From NCBI GenBank assembly GCA_024036415.1, contig JAMWET010001215.1, positions 95,001-159,000 on the forward strand: a DNA stretch of 64,000 nt, written 5' to 3'. Of this stretch, positions 27,491 to 39,660 are shown piece after piece. The DNA comes from Prochilodus magdalenae. Its lineage: Eukaryota > Chordata > Actinopteri > Characiformes > Prochilodontidae. The translations under genes were made by a program, and so were the position numbers. The number at the start of each line of letters is the position of its first letter. The stretch's first letter is position 1. The notes below the pieces were generated by a model that saw only the letters and a program-made list of their open reading frames with translations, ran no database searches and was not told the DNA's origin.

Positions 27491-29630
27491 ACAGAATTCT
27501 ACACTTTCCATATTTTATGCGTGTAACCATTTCGGCATAAGATTGGGTCGGAGACTCTGTGGTTTCCTTTCTGTGGGGTAATAAAGGTGTATAACATTAA
27601 CATATTAGTTGTTAGTATGTTACATATTGGACAAGAAATCCATTAGTGAGAACTATTGTTATACAGTCCATCTCAATATATTGTAACATTTTAGGCACAG
27701 TACACTGTTAAATGGGAATTTTGCTGAATGCTACTTTAAGGATGGTGGGTCAAGCCAAGCTGTACTTTAATCTTGAATTGCTCTAGGTACAGATAACTTT
27801 TTCCCATCATAAACATTCATAACTAGAGAACACGTGTAGGCTCACTAGTGGTTTGGGATAGTAAGTTAAATGGCTATATACTGTTTAGACAATATAATGA
27901 TTTAGATGATATGATAATTCGATTTTGGAATAGTAAATATCCATAATGATGGCTATACTGAGATCTCCAGTTCTGAGCTTCACAGTTCTGTATTCTCTTA
28001 AATGAGAGCATTTAATGAAGAAAATGCTCATATCCATGATGTTGCACAACCAGCTGATAAGGCTTCTTGGTAATCGGCGTTCTGGAGCTTTTTTAACTAT
28101 TGGTTTATACCTTTGAGTACCAAGCCTGGTTCCATGTGCCCTTTGCAGATGATGTCGCTTATCTCTTGTGGTGCATATCTCCATGTTTTGTTTCCACGTA
28201 TAAAGTCATAATGTGTTGTTACACATCCTATTACTCAACATTACTTTGGTATATTAGCATGTATCATGTTCATAAACTCTACTGATCCACGGTGGAGCGT
28301 GACAGTAAGCTTATGCACACCTTGGGCATTAGCCTTTTTTGATTTTCTAACGATAATAAGATTTAGCCACCAGCCTAGAATTTGGAACAAGTACACTTAC
28401 TGGATCACGGATGCTCTTAAGCACTAAATGAAATGGAGTGTTTCCATGCTTTGCAGTATTAAAGCAATTTGGTTGGTACAATAAAACCTATTGAACTTTT
28501 TTTTATTGAACATTTCTAGACATATAACATGTAACCAACACAAACAGCAGTTGTTTAGTTGCTTAGAAAAACAATGCATTGTAGTTGACCTTAAAAGTAG
28601 GTGCAAAATAGACAGTCAACCTTTAGCTAATTGCATGTTTGCTTGTGTAAAAACCTTTCTCATCATGTCTGCTGTGTGTCCTCTGGTATTTCCTCTCCTT
28701 CTGTCTCTGCCCCCTTCTGTTTGCCAGCTTGCCTTTGGCAGTGTTAGTTATGGACAGTTAACTCCAATTGCTATTCTATTAATGACTGCCATTTTCTTTT
28801 TTTGCCTTCTGCATAATCAGCATTGTGCTGCTGCTCTGTCCTACATAACCGCATTTAGCCAGCTAGCGTCTGGGCCTCGCATTTGGTGGGAATGCAAGCG
28901 GAAGCGTTGGTGTCAGGTGTGTGTGCGTGTGTGCGTGTGTCTAGGGAGGAAGGAGGCTGTTCTGGTGATATATTACATCTCAAGCCCCCTGCCAGAAAAA
29001 GGAACAGTGAGATGTCAAGGCATTCGCGGTGGAGTTTACCTCGACCTCCCGTCAAACCGCCTCAGTCGTCTCCGTCCTTATCAAGTACAGAACGCTCGTT
29101 TTGGACTTGTGTTGTCTGTCTGACAGCTAAGGGGGTCCTGTGCTGTAAGGGTGGGCATTATGGCAAAAATAAAACATCACAGTGCTTTAAGACTTTTCAT
29201 GATCTGTGATATGCATCAGAGTACCACTGACAAAATGCAACAGCAAAACAGTAAAGTGACATTTAAACAAGACTATGAAAAACAGTATGATGCCTTCAGC
29301 ATCGAATAAGCTGTGGTGAAGGAACAAATCGTAAAATATGTTGTGTCATAATTCATCACAGCTAAATAGTGTTATCTTGTTCAGCCCCAGTACAATTTTC
29401 ACTTTCCACACTTGTTCCAATAAGGGTATACACTTACAGCATGCTTTTGTTATCGCTGGCTATAAGACTTCTAAGGGTTAAATCACTGCCTGAAATTCAA
29501 GGCCTCAGCCATGCATCTCTGTTTTGATTGTGTAAGTGTTTTATTGGATTGAAACGTTTAAATAGAGCCCCCCTCTAAAATAGAGCCTTGAATTTTTACT
29601 GCTAGGTGCGTTTTTTGTCAGAAAAAGCAG
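27491..29630. other. Intron 2 sequence, no gene supported
   Basis: Mixed AT-rich sequence with a somewhat complex patch at 28620-29110. A 210-codon plus frame there (28491-29123) has no recognisable domain and overlaps open frames on the other strand. Confidence 0.4.
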
Positions 29631-29639
29631 CTGTCTTGT

Positions 29640-30020
29640 ATCGATGCCATCAATAACATCGTCAGGCAGCGTTTTTTTTCCTGGAGTCTCCTGCTCACAT
29701 CTGCATACACCTGGCATTCATTTGATTTCCTATTACCTCAGACTTCGTAGCGGGCGTCTTCTGCTCTCTGATAAGCCGGTATAGATGAGCCGATAGGGTT
29801 TGAGGCGGCAGTGAGATAAAACGGCGCGGGTTAAAAGCTTCGTGGATAGTTTAACCTTGATATAACAGTTGTTTCAGCGAGGTTGATTTCGCCCCATCCA
29901 TCTTCATCCATCAGGGCCTCGCTGAAGTATGCAAATGACCATGGCGGATAGGAGCACGTTAAATGGGCCGTTTCAAATGTGCGGTGTACCGCGCTGACAG
30001 GGCGATTCTACTTACTGTCC
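29640..30020. promoter_or_regulatory. Candidate conserved non-coding element
   Basis: Complex, CpG-rich for this intron, with a 10-bp inverted repeat TTCAGCGAGG (29873-29882) / CCTCGCTGAA (29917-29926), an octamer-like ATGCAAAT next to it, and a MEIS-type TGACAG at 29995-30000. No coding potential. Function inferred. Confidence 0.4.
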
Positions 30021-30229
30021 AAATGTAGAGTGTCTTCACAGATATCTCCTAACATGAACACTTGCAGCACAATATCATAGCCATATACTGTCTAAGCCCT
30101 GTATTAGAAGTGACTTGCATGGAAAGACAGCATGGAAAAATTGCCCATTTATTCAACATTTTTAAAACTTGTTGCAAGTGTAATTTGTCTATATGAATAA
30201 ATAATAAAAAATAAAACCAAAAAAAATCA

Positions 30230-30347
<118 letters not shown>

Positions 30348-31230
30348 GTCTGTAAGGACTGAAATGAGTTCTTGAGAAACTGGAGTTACTTGATTACTAA
30401 AAATCTGCAATGCAAATTCCTGCATCATTTAAATTCTGTTTAATTCATATGACTATATATAGCTCACAGTGGTTGACATGGATGATTACTGTTGCACAAG
30501 TATGTATATTTCCGTCTGTTATACTGCTGGGGAGATTCACATATCTGGAGTAAATGTGGAAGGAAATTAATATTAGTACAAGTTTCTTTCTCTTTCCTTT
30601 TACCCTGTTATGTGTCTGCTATATTGAAATGAGTCAGCATAAACTCAGAAGCAGAAGTTGTTTTCTCATCCTATTTTAACTTCTAGACTTACTGCTTGTG
30701 CATACTGTGTAGATACTGTATGTGTGTGCATTACTGATATGGAGCTGCTGGCAGGAAAGAGCTGTGAATATTCACGAGTCATGTTGGGAAAAAAGTGTGT
30801 GTGGTCTTAGAAGTTTTATTGAGTGTGACTGCCACTAGCAGCTATTTGTGGAAAATGGCTGTTTATGAAGCTAATTGATGGTGCGAAGATGGGTTACAAT
30901 TACAATGTTTACAGTTTGTAAATGGATTAATAATGCTTTATTAGACTCCTGTGGACTCTACATTACTCCAAAGACAACAGTAAAGACAATGAACTGCAAA
31001 AGCTTTTTGTTTTTAAAGTGTTGTACAAACATATTTTATGTAGTTTATTGGGATCCAGGGTTTTTATGTACAGAAAATCCCTGACAAATTACCTATATTT
31101 GTTTGAAGACCTTTAGATGTACTATTAAAAGTAGACATAATGTTTAAGCTACTTGTTCCCTTGTGGTGATGAATATAACTACTTGAAACTAATAAGACAT
31201 CTTTAGTTTTGAAACATTTATCACTGAGAT

Positions 31231-31385
31231 TTAAGATTTAAGATTTGAATCCCTTATTGATCCCACAGTGGGGAAATTTAGTCTTCCGCATTTAACCCAT
31301 CCGTGAAGTGAAACACCCACATACACACTCACTAGTGAACAAACACACTAGGGGGCAGTGAGCACACTTCCCTGGAGCGTGATGA
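31231..31385. mobile_element. Fragment of a dispersed teleost repeat
   Basis: Contains TTGATCCCACAGTGGGGAAA, then CCGCATTTAACCCATCCGTG and a GGGGGCAGTGAGCACACTT segment. I recognise this as a common repeat in fish genomes, but cannot name the class with confidence. Only part of the usual unit is present. Confidence 0.55.
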
Positions 31386-31719
31386 ATATAACTATCCTTT
31401 TAGTCGACTATAGTTTAAACCTGACCATTAATGCTAAAGTGACAAGTAGTGTTGTTACTGCAGACATTCTGTTGTTGTTCTATTGTGTTGTTAAAGCAGG
31501 GGAAAAATATAGACATACATGAATGCCAGTTTTTTCTCTACCGATACTGCATTCTGAAATACTAAAGTATCTGTATCAGTACCGGAGTCAGTACAATGGA
31601 TTAGTGCATTAGTACTTTAAAGGCCTAAGGTATCTATTTTAGGTTTCTATTACTAAAGAAAGTTATACAGGTATACGGGTATATTTTTGTCTATAAGCAC
31701 AAGTTCTTTTTAAGTGAAA

Positions 31720-32175
31720 AACTTTCCACTTAGCTTTCTTTCTGAGATGCTGAAGAAGGGAGTAAAAAAAGATTCTTTTTTCCCATATCCTAACGCTGAT
31801 GTGTCAATCAGAGCGGTGGAAAGAGGAAAGTATTTAGAGGGACTGAGTGATCTTTCCCTCTCTGGGCTGAGCCGCACGTTAATCACTGCATTTAACGGCA
31901 GCCCGTCCGTCTCGTAAATCCTACCAGGTTTGATTGCGGGAGAACTTTTAAAGCCATCCTTCATTAATGTTAATAGGCTTTTTAAGTGGAGGCCAGTAGC
32001 GGTTAGCACTACATGGCCAGATTCCCAAGCTTGTTACTCCAGCCTTAAGACTCACTAAGATGGATGCTTCTCTGCTGTCTGACAGGCTTCAACAGCTTTC
32101 AGTCAAAGACTTGCCCAATAGGCTCAGGGTTCAGAGTTTAAGTGGGTTGGAGAGGGGAATGACTGACAGCTGATA
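31720..32175. promoter_or_regulatory. Candidate conserved element with PBX/MEIS sites
   Basis: Complex sequence holding GTCAATCA (31803-31810, reverse of TGATTGAC), TGACAG (32080-32085) and TGACTGACAG (32160-32169), the last matching the PBX-PREP consensus TGANTGACAG. Overlapping short frames on both strands show no protein family. Regulatory role inferred. Confidence 0.4.
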
Positions 32176-32633
32176 AACGAGTTAGATTTTGATTTGTTAA
32201 GTTTATAAAATTGTTTGGGTGATACTGTATGCATGTTAAAAACAACCCAAAATAATGTAATAAGTCAATGTTGACGCATACAGTCTCTTTTAAATTAGAA
32301 CAGGAATCTTTTTTTTTTTTATATTTTGTGTATTTTGCTGGGTAATCTTTGTTGAATTGTTGGTTTCTAATAAATGTTATTTGGGGACCCAAACATGGTT
32401 TTGTTTCTGTGGTGTCTTCTGAAGTCTCATGTGTGCTTTTGCTTAATACTGTTGCTGTCTGTACAGTGTGACCGTGTTAGCAAATAGCCACTTAATCATT
32501 TGCCGTCAGTCTGCCCACCTTGTTATAAGGACAGGTGGCCAGAGGTTAACATCAGGCACCCCAGTATAGCAAACATGAGCTAATTGGCTAGAACATTAAG
32601 CCACAACAAAAGCATGAAGCAGTTTCTTACTCT

Positions 32634-32756
32634 GTGATGGACTGGTAGCCTGTCCAGGGTATTTTTTGTCTTTTGCTTAGTGGGCACTGGGATAGGCTCC
32701 AGCACCCCGCATGACCCAGAGGGATCAGAGGCTAAGGAGATGAATGAATGAATGAT
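32634..32756 (+). mobile_element. RTE/Rex3-like LINE 3' end
   Basis: Runs GTGATGGACTGGTAGCCTGT to GGGATAGGCTCCAGCACCCC and ends in a GATG/AATG tetranucleotide tail. This is the familiar 3' terminus of Rex3/RTE-type LINEs in fish, here strongly 5'-truncated to about 120 bases. Confidence 0.6.
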
Positions 32757-33214
32757 TCAAATCTCACTTGTACCTCAATAAAATATATGGAAAGTGCAGA
32801 TTCTGAACTTTCAGTCCATACCACATTCATGTGTTCATAAGTAGAAGGGGAGATATATTGGAGATATATTAATATGGTTTTAATTTCTCGAAAAGGTCAA
32901 TTTAATACACGACATCCTAATTACATTTGAATATTGAACCTCTTATCATACTGATCTGATCTTGTGATGTGTCTTATGTGAGAATTATTTGAGTGTGATT
33001 TTGTGATTTACTTTATTGTCTCAGGTCTCCCTTTTTCTGTCTTTATCCCTAGTTTTCCCCTCTCTTTTTCCCTCATTTCTCCTGCCCCCAAACCTCAGAA
33101 GTCATTACTGTATCTGTGTGGTGGAGGAGCGCACCCTGCGGTCGTCCGGCTAATGAATTCTGCCCAGTTGCCTCCACACCTTTCTCCCCATCCCCTTATA
33201 AAATATAAGGTGTG

Positions 33215-33215
<1 letters not shown>

Positions 33216-33265
<50 letters not shown>
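33216..33265. repeat. (TG)n microsatellite
   Basis: About 25 TG units followed by a short GA-rich stretch. Confidence 0.97.
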
Positions 33266-33267
<2 letters not shown>

Positions 33268-33686
33268 GGAGAGAGAGACAGAGAGAGAGAGTCTTTGGCG
33301 AGGGGGGAAATGGAAGCAGAAACAAACGTAATTTTTATATTAGAAAATGTCTCATACACGTTTTCACGCATGAAGAAAAAGACTAAAAGAAAAACATTCA
33401 GACTGATCAAATTGGACCGTACAAATTTAGGGCCTGGGTACTTAATTGTTTGGCTCATCTTTAACCAATAATATAGGGTCCATATCTTGAATGTGTCTTG
33501 TAATTTATTGTTTAAATTCATTTTTGTTGTGTATGTGTATGATTATAGATATTAAAAACAGTCAGAACCTGCTTTTACAAGGCCTGTCTTTATCCCTTAG
33601 AATTAAGTGTTATTTATTATTTGTAACTGTACACTTAAAGGCATATTCACACTTAATGCAAGTTTTGAAAACAAACACGTTTATGA

Positions 33687-33938
33687 ATGTCATTCTTTGA
33701 CGTTGAGAGCAAAGCTGCAAATCTGAGCCTGCTGGATTTTCTGTGTTGTACGGATGAGGTTAAAATCAGACAGCTCTGCCACGATGGTTGTAGTCCTAAC
33801 AAACGTATGGCAGAACTCATCTTGCTTGTAGTAGAGCACAAAAGCTTGTACGACAAACATCATTCTGACTATGAAAATGTAGAGGTTAAAGAAAACACAT
33901 GCCGGACCACAGCTATGTGCATTCTAGGCTGTTCCTAG
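33687..33938 (+). pseudogene. Possible MADF-like coding fragment
   Basis: An open frame of 83 codons whose second half reads ELILLVVEHKSLYDKHHSDY, then ENVEVKENTCRTTA. This resembles the start of a MADF (Adf-1/Myb-SANT-like) domain: a Leu/Ile-rich helix, LYD, a spaced DY, then Lys-Glu-rich sequence, with Cys where the family usually has Trp. Such domains occur in Adf-1-like proteins and in the Myb-like proteins of PIF/Harbinger transposons. The frame ends before the rest of the domain, so it is a fragment, probably a transposon relic. Chance resemblance cannot be excluded. Confidence 0.35.
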
Positions 33939-33939
33939 C

Positions 33940-35215
33940 ATGTGCACAAGGAACTCGGTCTGTTATCTTAGCTCCCCTTGAGTGTTCGATTTAATGAGAA
34001 AACCAAGCATCAGTAAATTTTCGACAATGGTGTCTACCCTGTGTATGCATCGTTTAGTATGGTGCGTAATAGAAAAAGGTTGAATTCATCATCCCTTTGT
34101 ATCAAAAAATCCATTTCTTACTCTTCTTTTGATGATATGAACTTCCACCAATGTTAAATTGTACTTAATATGAATAGGACTTAAGGCTGAAGTATGTAAA
34201 TGAGGTAAAGAAGCTCGGTTTTCATTGGTTGCTCAGTATGGTCCCTAAGTTCGAATAGCAGTCCAGGCTGGACTTTACCTGGTTTATTCCCACTTCTGAG
34301 GCAAAACTGCTGTAGGTCGAATAGACACATGTATATCTGAATTCAAACTGTTTACTTTGCTGAGCTGTTTAGTTTTGTTATCACTTTTAATTATCGTGAT
34401 TTCTTTACCATGAAAACAGGATTAGAGGTATTCTGCTTTCTGCTAAGAACATTAGATTTTTCTTCAAAAGAAGGCCATATGGTCACCTGGTAAACAATAA
34501 ATGGAGGAGAAGTAAAAATGAGTCTCAGTGGTAGCTGACCATATATTTAATTGTTATCTGACGGAGTCAAAGATCAACTTAGAAATACATAAAAGTTCTG
34601 AAATGTTCTGAGAGGATAGAGAGAAAGAGGATATACCAGGACAGGGATGAGAGAACAGTGCGGTATAGAAAGTTATGTCCATACATGACGAGTAGAAGGC
34701 CCACCTTCCTTTAAAATGAATGAATCTGTAGGAGGACTCGCTTCCAAATTCACAACATGCTGATGTCAGACACATGCCTCTCTACAAACCAAACAGTGTC
34801 AAGTAAAGGGAAATGAAGGTGATGACGTATGTCATGCAAAACTCTTTATTGTGCTTGCACAACAGCAGTGTCTGGATCAAATCTCTTCAGTGTAATACAA
34901 ACACGGACTTGTTTGTAGTGTCTGTACTTTGGTAACAGGCGTTTAGCACACATGTACTGGCTCACATTATTCATTACATCATAGCACAAATAAATTGTTA
35001 ATTTTCAGTTAGGACTAAATATCGATCGCGTTCTCCTAGTTCACTGTTCTCTGTTAGACTAAATCTGAATGAAAAACACATATGTGGTATAAAGTCTTGG
35101 ACTAGCTCTCACTCTAAAAACGAAGATACAGTTTATTCTGTCTGTAAAGTCATCACAGTTTGTAGCTGTAGTGCTGCTGGGCTGCCTGTTTGCCAGTTTT
35201 TAAAACCCTGTTGCA
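33940..35215. other. Intron 2 sequence, nothing recognised
   Basis: AT-rich unique sequence without supported genes or named repeats. Confidence 0.45.
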
Positions 35216-35219
35216 TGCC

Positions 35220-36223
35220 CCCTCTCTGTCTGTCTGTCTCTCTCTCTTCACTCTCTCTTTCCTTTCCCTCTCGCTCTTTCTCATTGTTCCCATACTGTGC
35301 ATCCTTTTCGTCCCCCATCTCCCTTTTCTGTCTGTTTGTTTCTGTCTCTCTTCCTCTCCTGTAATTCTCTTGCTCACTCCGCCTCTCCTTATGCGGTCTG
35401 GGGTTTCCTTTGGCATGAGTGGACTGAGGCTCGTTAGAGTGAAAGAATGCACCACCTTAATTAATGATATGTAAATATCTTTCAATGGTCCTCATTTACA
35501 TATTAAGAGAGATTTGCAGAATCTGTGGAGTAATATATTTTAATTAGGGATTAATTAAAAATAATGGGGATTTTATTTGGCTTGGCAGGGTTTTGGTTCG
35601 GGCTGGAGCGCCTCAGTCGCTTTCACCCCACTCCATACTGCACACTCTTTCTTTTACACGCAGTCGTCTCTCGCATACTCTCTCACACTTTTTGTAATCT
35701 TTTTCTCTTTTTCCTCTCTTTATCTCTGACTCCTTGAGTCCTTCTTTCCTCTCTCTCTTTCATACTTTCTCTCTTTTCCTCTTGCTCTCGCTCCTTCTCC
35801 TCTTACTCTTTCTCCTCTTTGTCCTAGATCTTGCCTTTTCTCTCTCAGTATTTCTTTCTCTCAGCATCTCATTCTCTGTCTTTCCTTGTCTTTCTCTCTT
35901 TTCATCTTGCTTTCTCAAATTCTCCGTATTTTCTTTCTATGTTTACCTCTTTCAGTTGTTCTCTATCAATTCCTTGCCTCTTTTTTCTTTTCATTCTGCT
36001 TTTCTCCCTTCTTCTCAGTCTTTCTCATACTCTATCTCTCTCTCCTTCTGTTTTCTTTATTTTATTTTCTTTCAACCTTCTTTCTGTTGCACTGTTACTC
36101 ATTTTTTTTCCTTTTCCCTCTTTCTTTCTGTAGTGTAGTCCTGCTGGCTAAACAGCAGCACTGTCTGATCTCTCTGTAATGACACAGGGACTGCTTTATG
36201 GTTTGTAGTGTCATTTGCTCTGT

Positions 36224-36274
<51 letters not shown>

Positions 36275-36378
36275 TCTCTCTCTTTCCCTCTCTCTCTCGC
36301 TTTCTCTCTCTTTTCCTCTCTTCCTTTCTGTACCTTCCCCATCTCTTTTTTTTTCTCCTCCTCCTTTTTCCTCCTGAA
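35220..36378. repeat. Pyrimidine-rich (TC/TTTC) tract, interrupted
   Basis: Two blocks (about 35220-35385 and 35641-36378) that are overwhelmingly C/T on the plus strand, including a perfect (TC)n run at 36227-36268. Between them is ordinary sequence with TTAATTAGGGATTAATTAAA near 35540. The long Ser/Phe/Leu-rich open frames here (for example 35734-36138) come from the composition and are not genes. Confidence 0.9.
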
Positions 36379-36439
36379 GGATAGTGAGTGCTTCTCAGAT
36401 ATGGAACGCTAGTCGTGTTGGCAATTATGTTAATGGGAC

Positions 36440-36640
36440 GCCATTAGGCTGCCGTTCTGTGTGAGTGATCGGAGAGTGGTGTTGCCATGGTGGGAGAAAG
36501 AGAGAGCAATGGTGGCCACTGAGTCTCCACCCACTTCCCCTTAGCTCTGACAGGGATTGGAGATTGATTTGGAATATGCAGCGCGAAGCCGAGCTCACAG
36601 GCTTACGTTTGAAACCGCTCTGTTTACTGTACAGTTGAAA
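36440..36640. promoter_or_regulatory. Candidate conserved non-coding element
   Basis: Complex sequence after the pyrimidine tract with TGACAG at 36548-36553 and an ATTGATT core nearby, plus CpGs (GCAGCGCGAAGCCGAG). Not coding. Function inferred. Confidence 0.3.
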
Positions 36641-37289
36641 ATGTCCAGCACTCTTACAATCCTGCAGTTCATCGTAGCAAACATGTAGTTTTATTGACTA
36701 ATGGCACAGTGCTTTACTTGCTATGCAATGAAACATGACTGCTGTTGAAGAATAAGGAAAATTATATATATATAAAAAACAAAACACACCCAGCAGCAAC
36801 AATATAGTGCTTTAATGTAAGAAATAGTGTCAGGGACCATTTCAGTGCTTACTGATCACGGTTATTTCTGTCAGATGTTGGGCAGATGCATTTTTTACAA
36901 TAATTTTCTCATTTTTCTTAAGTTTTTATTAGGCATGTTTTATTAGAAGCACCAGGCAACAAAGTTGCTGAAATGGTATATTTGTTCTTTACCCATACCT
37001 GTAATATTAACATCATTCAAATGTCACCAATTCACAAAATCCACGTCATGAAATCAAAAAAGATAAAAAATCCATTTCCCATTATGTGTGGTTTCGATTC
37101 CGTATCCTTCCTATGTTGTTCTCCAGATTTTCCAGAGTAAGAAATGTAAAGTTCAACTGTAAATTGTAAGAACTGATTATAATCATCACTTCATTATTTC
37201 TCTAGTCAAATCTTTTGAGGTTCTGAGGTCAGATATCTTTGGCACTATTGATTCAAGCAAACATTTTGGATGTTGTAATTATATTTCTG

Positions 37290-37800
37290 ATGGCCAGGTT
37301 AAGCCCTGTCAGGCTTTGCCTTGATGTTCATTGATGATGGGAGCTGGTCCTGAAGCAGGGGGGCTTCACCGAATGGGGGATTTTCAACAAGTACGGGTTC
37401 ATAACGCTTTCGCAGGATCATTATAACATCGCCATTGCAGTCTAATGAGAACATAATGAGGTCTATTATTGCCGGAAGCCATGGAGGCCCGGCGCGTTCA
37501 TTGTTCTCCAGCTTTTGTGGCTTTTTTGTGAGCTGGAGCTGAAATTGGTGTGAGAGTCGTGCAGTATGGGTTTTATATGGGGATGTATCTCTTTCTCTCT
37601 GACACCAAAGCCCCCACAATGAGAACGGCGTGTGATGACTGTCGTCATGGAGGCAGGCTGTGTGTGTGTGTATGTGTGTCTTAGGATCATCAGTACTGAG
37701 CGCTTTTTCGGCCTCAGCCTGTGTGATCTCACCGCTGCAGATAAGAAAGCCCCACCCCCACACCAGTTCACTCCATCAGCAGTATGAGTGCGTGTGAGTG
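37290..37800. promoter_or_regulatory. Candidate conserved non-coding element
   Basis: Complex, CpG-containing sequence (GGCCCGGCGCGTTC near 37487) with TAAT cores, bounded by AT-rich DNA. Both strands show overlapping open frames without family resemblance. Function inferred. Confidence 0.3.
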
Positions 37801-38282
37801 TGCGCTGCAGACTCTTTAGTTCTCTCCTCCTATCTCCTCTGCTCTGAAATACACAGTGTGTGTGTGTGCTGCGGATGGCCATGTCAATACGCCATCCATT
37901 TTCTATGGCTCCATGATATGGGCAAAATACCCTTATCACCAAAGGGCTACTATATATTTTGAAAAACTAAAAACTTGTTGGTGATTCAATAGCATGACGT
38001 TGTTAAAAACAGACATTATTTGACCAAAATAATGCACTTTTTTGTGTATCAAACTGTGTAGGTTTGATAATATTCAATTCAAAAATTAAAATGAAAGTAT
38101 TAGAAATACTAAGGCTATGTGAATAACACACAGGATTACCCCTTTTATAAACCAAGGCACTTCTGTGGGAAAACAAGCATTTAGCGCGCCCAATTTTAGC
38201 CTGCTATTAGCATCTCTGCACAGTGGACTCCATGTGGAATGCTCGTGACTCAACTTGCAATTCCAGGCAACCGTATCAGTTT

Positions 38283-39279
38283 TAGGGCTGCACGATATAT
38301 CGCTTAAGCATCGTCATCGCGATGTGCACTTGCGCAATAGTCACATCGCAGGACGTGCGATGTCACTGAACAAACACGTCATGCTACAATGTTTTTGCTG
38401 CTTTACACAATAAGAGGAATCACACTGTTCTTATTTTTCATACCAGAGGAAGATTATGTCTGCCCAATATCATTTATTTTGCTCCAAAATAATTTTTTCG
38501 CTATTTGTTGCTAGTGACATTTAGTTCCTGCGTGCACAATGAAGCGTCCAATCATCTCCCGCCACCCCCAAAACCCTGACCACCACACGATCCGGTCACG
38601 TGATAAGCGGCATGTAATACCGTCGTGCATGTATTTTTCTCAAACTGCCATCCCAGAGCTATACTACAAGTGCAAGGCACAAGTTGAAACGGAGCTGTCG
38701 CAAGATCACTATTATGCAGCTACAACAGACAGGTGGTCCAGCCGGACAGCGGATCCTTGTATAAGTCTTACTGTCCACTTCATCAGTGAGGATCAATGAC
38801 GCCATTGTTTGCAAGCAGCAAGTTTTATTTCATCTTTATTTGTTTGGATATGATCACCAGCAGTCTGTTTTTACTGACTTACTGTTCGTCGGAAAAGTTT
38901 ATTTTAAAACATTTGTGAATCAAAGGTGCTGTGTGGATATTTATTATAGCCTAAAGTTATTTATTTTATAGCACCATGACATTTAGGTTGTATTTATGTA
39001 TACCAGTCCGGGGAATGTATAGCTTATATTTTTTTGTAGTTTTGGTTTAATGATGTTTACAACTTCAAAAAATAATTGATTGTTAAATAAAATGTTCACT
39101 CATGTTACATTCCTAATGTGTACCCTTTATTTAGGGTAAGAAATGTGCATTATTATCATTTACTTCTCATGACTTTTGACCAAATCTGGTTAAAGGGCTG
39201 CATTGTTTAATATCACAATATATATCGCAGAAAAGAAAAATATCGCAATGTTAAAATTTTCCAATATCGTGCAGCCCTA
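38283..39279 (+). mobile_element. hAT-family element with 8-bp target duplication
   Basis: Starts TAGGGCTGCACGATAT and ends ATATCGTGCAGCCCTA, perfect 16-base inverted ends. It is flanked on both sides by ATCAGTTT (38275-38282 and 39280-39287), the 8-base duplication typical of hAT. At 997 bases it is too short for a full hAT transposase and keeps only a piece of it, so it is a deletion derivative needing a helper. Confidence 0.95.
38539..38799 (+). pseudogene. hAT transposase fragment
   Basis: An 86-codon open frame. Its second half, YYAATTDRWSSRTADPCISL followed by TVHFI, matches the conserved segment of hAT/ZBED-type transposases that carries the first catalytic Asp (in TTD). The zinc-finger N-terminus and all of the C-terminal domain are absent. 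It lies inside the 38283-39279 element. Confidence 0.85.
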
Positions 39280-39529
39280 ATCAGTTTTAACTACAGGTGC
39301 CACTCAAAAGCATTCCCTGCTACTCGCTGGCAAGCTTCCAATTTATTCATTATTAAATATATTGTATATTAGAGTTTGCTGGATAGCTGGCTTTCCAGAG
39401 CTGTAATGAACTTGCACAATTGATTTAGCACATGCTCTAGTATAAAGCAATTAAAAAAAAGTCCTAAAAACCTCCATCATGTCTATATTCACTGACAGAA
39501 GTTCACAAAAATGTTGTTTTCACTTTTCT

Positions 39530-39660
39530 CACATTTACTTCTATGGCATTTGGCAAATGCTCCTGTCTAGAGTGACTTACAGTTTACATTTACAGAAGTA
39601 GTGTTAGGAGTCTTTCCTAAGGACTCTTATTGGTGTAGTGTAGGGTTCTTGTCCAGGCAA
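39530..39660 (-). mobile_element. SINE fragment, same family as 2871-3090
   Basis: Read on the minus strand it gives CACCAATAAGAGTCCTTAGG and ACTCCTAACACTAC, then GTAAGTCACTCTAGACAGGA and a diverged GCATTTGCCAAATG tail. The tRNA-like 5' part is missing, consistent with 5' truncation. Confidence 0.8.

Noticed and set aside
28491..29123. 210-codon plus-strand open frame
   Set aside because: No domain, no splice or family support, overlapped by open frames on the other strand; likely chance in intron sequence.
35734..36138. Ser/Phe/Leu-rich open frames of up to 134 codons
   Set aside because: They are translations of the pyrimidine tract; three frames are open at once.
37299..37942. Two overlapping minus-strand open frames of about 155 codons
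   Set aside because: Neither resembles a known protein, they overlap each other, and part is a TG/CA repeat; conserved non-coding DNA is a better reading.
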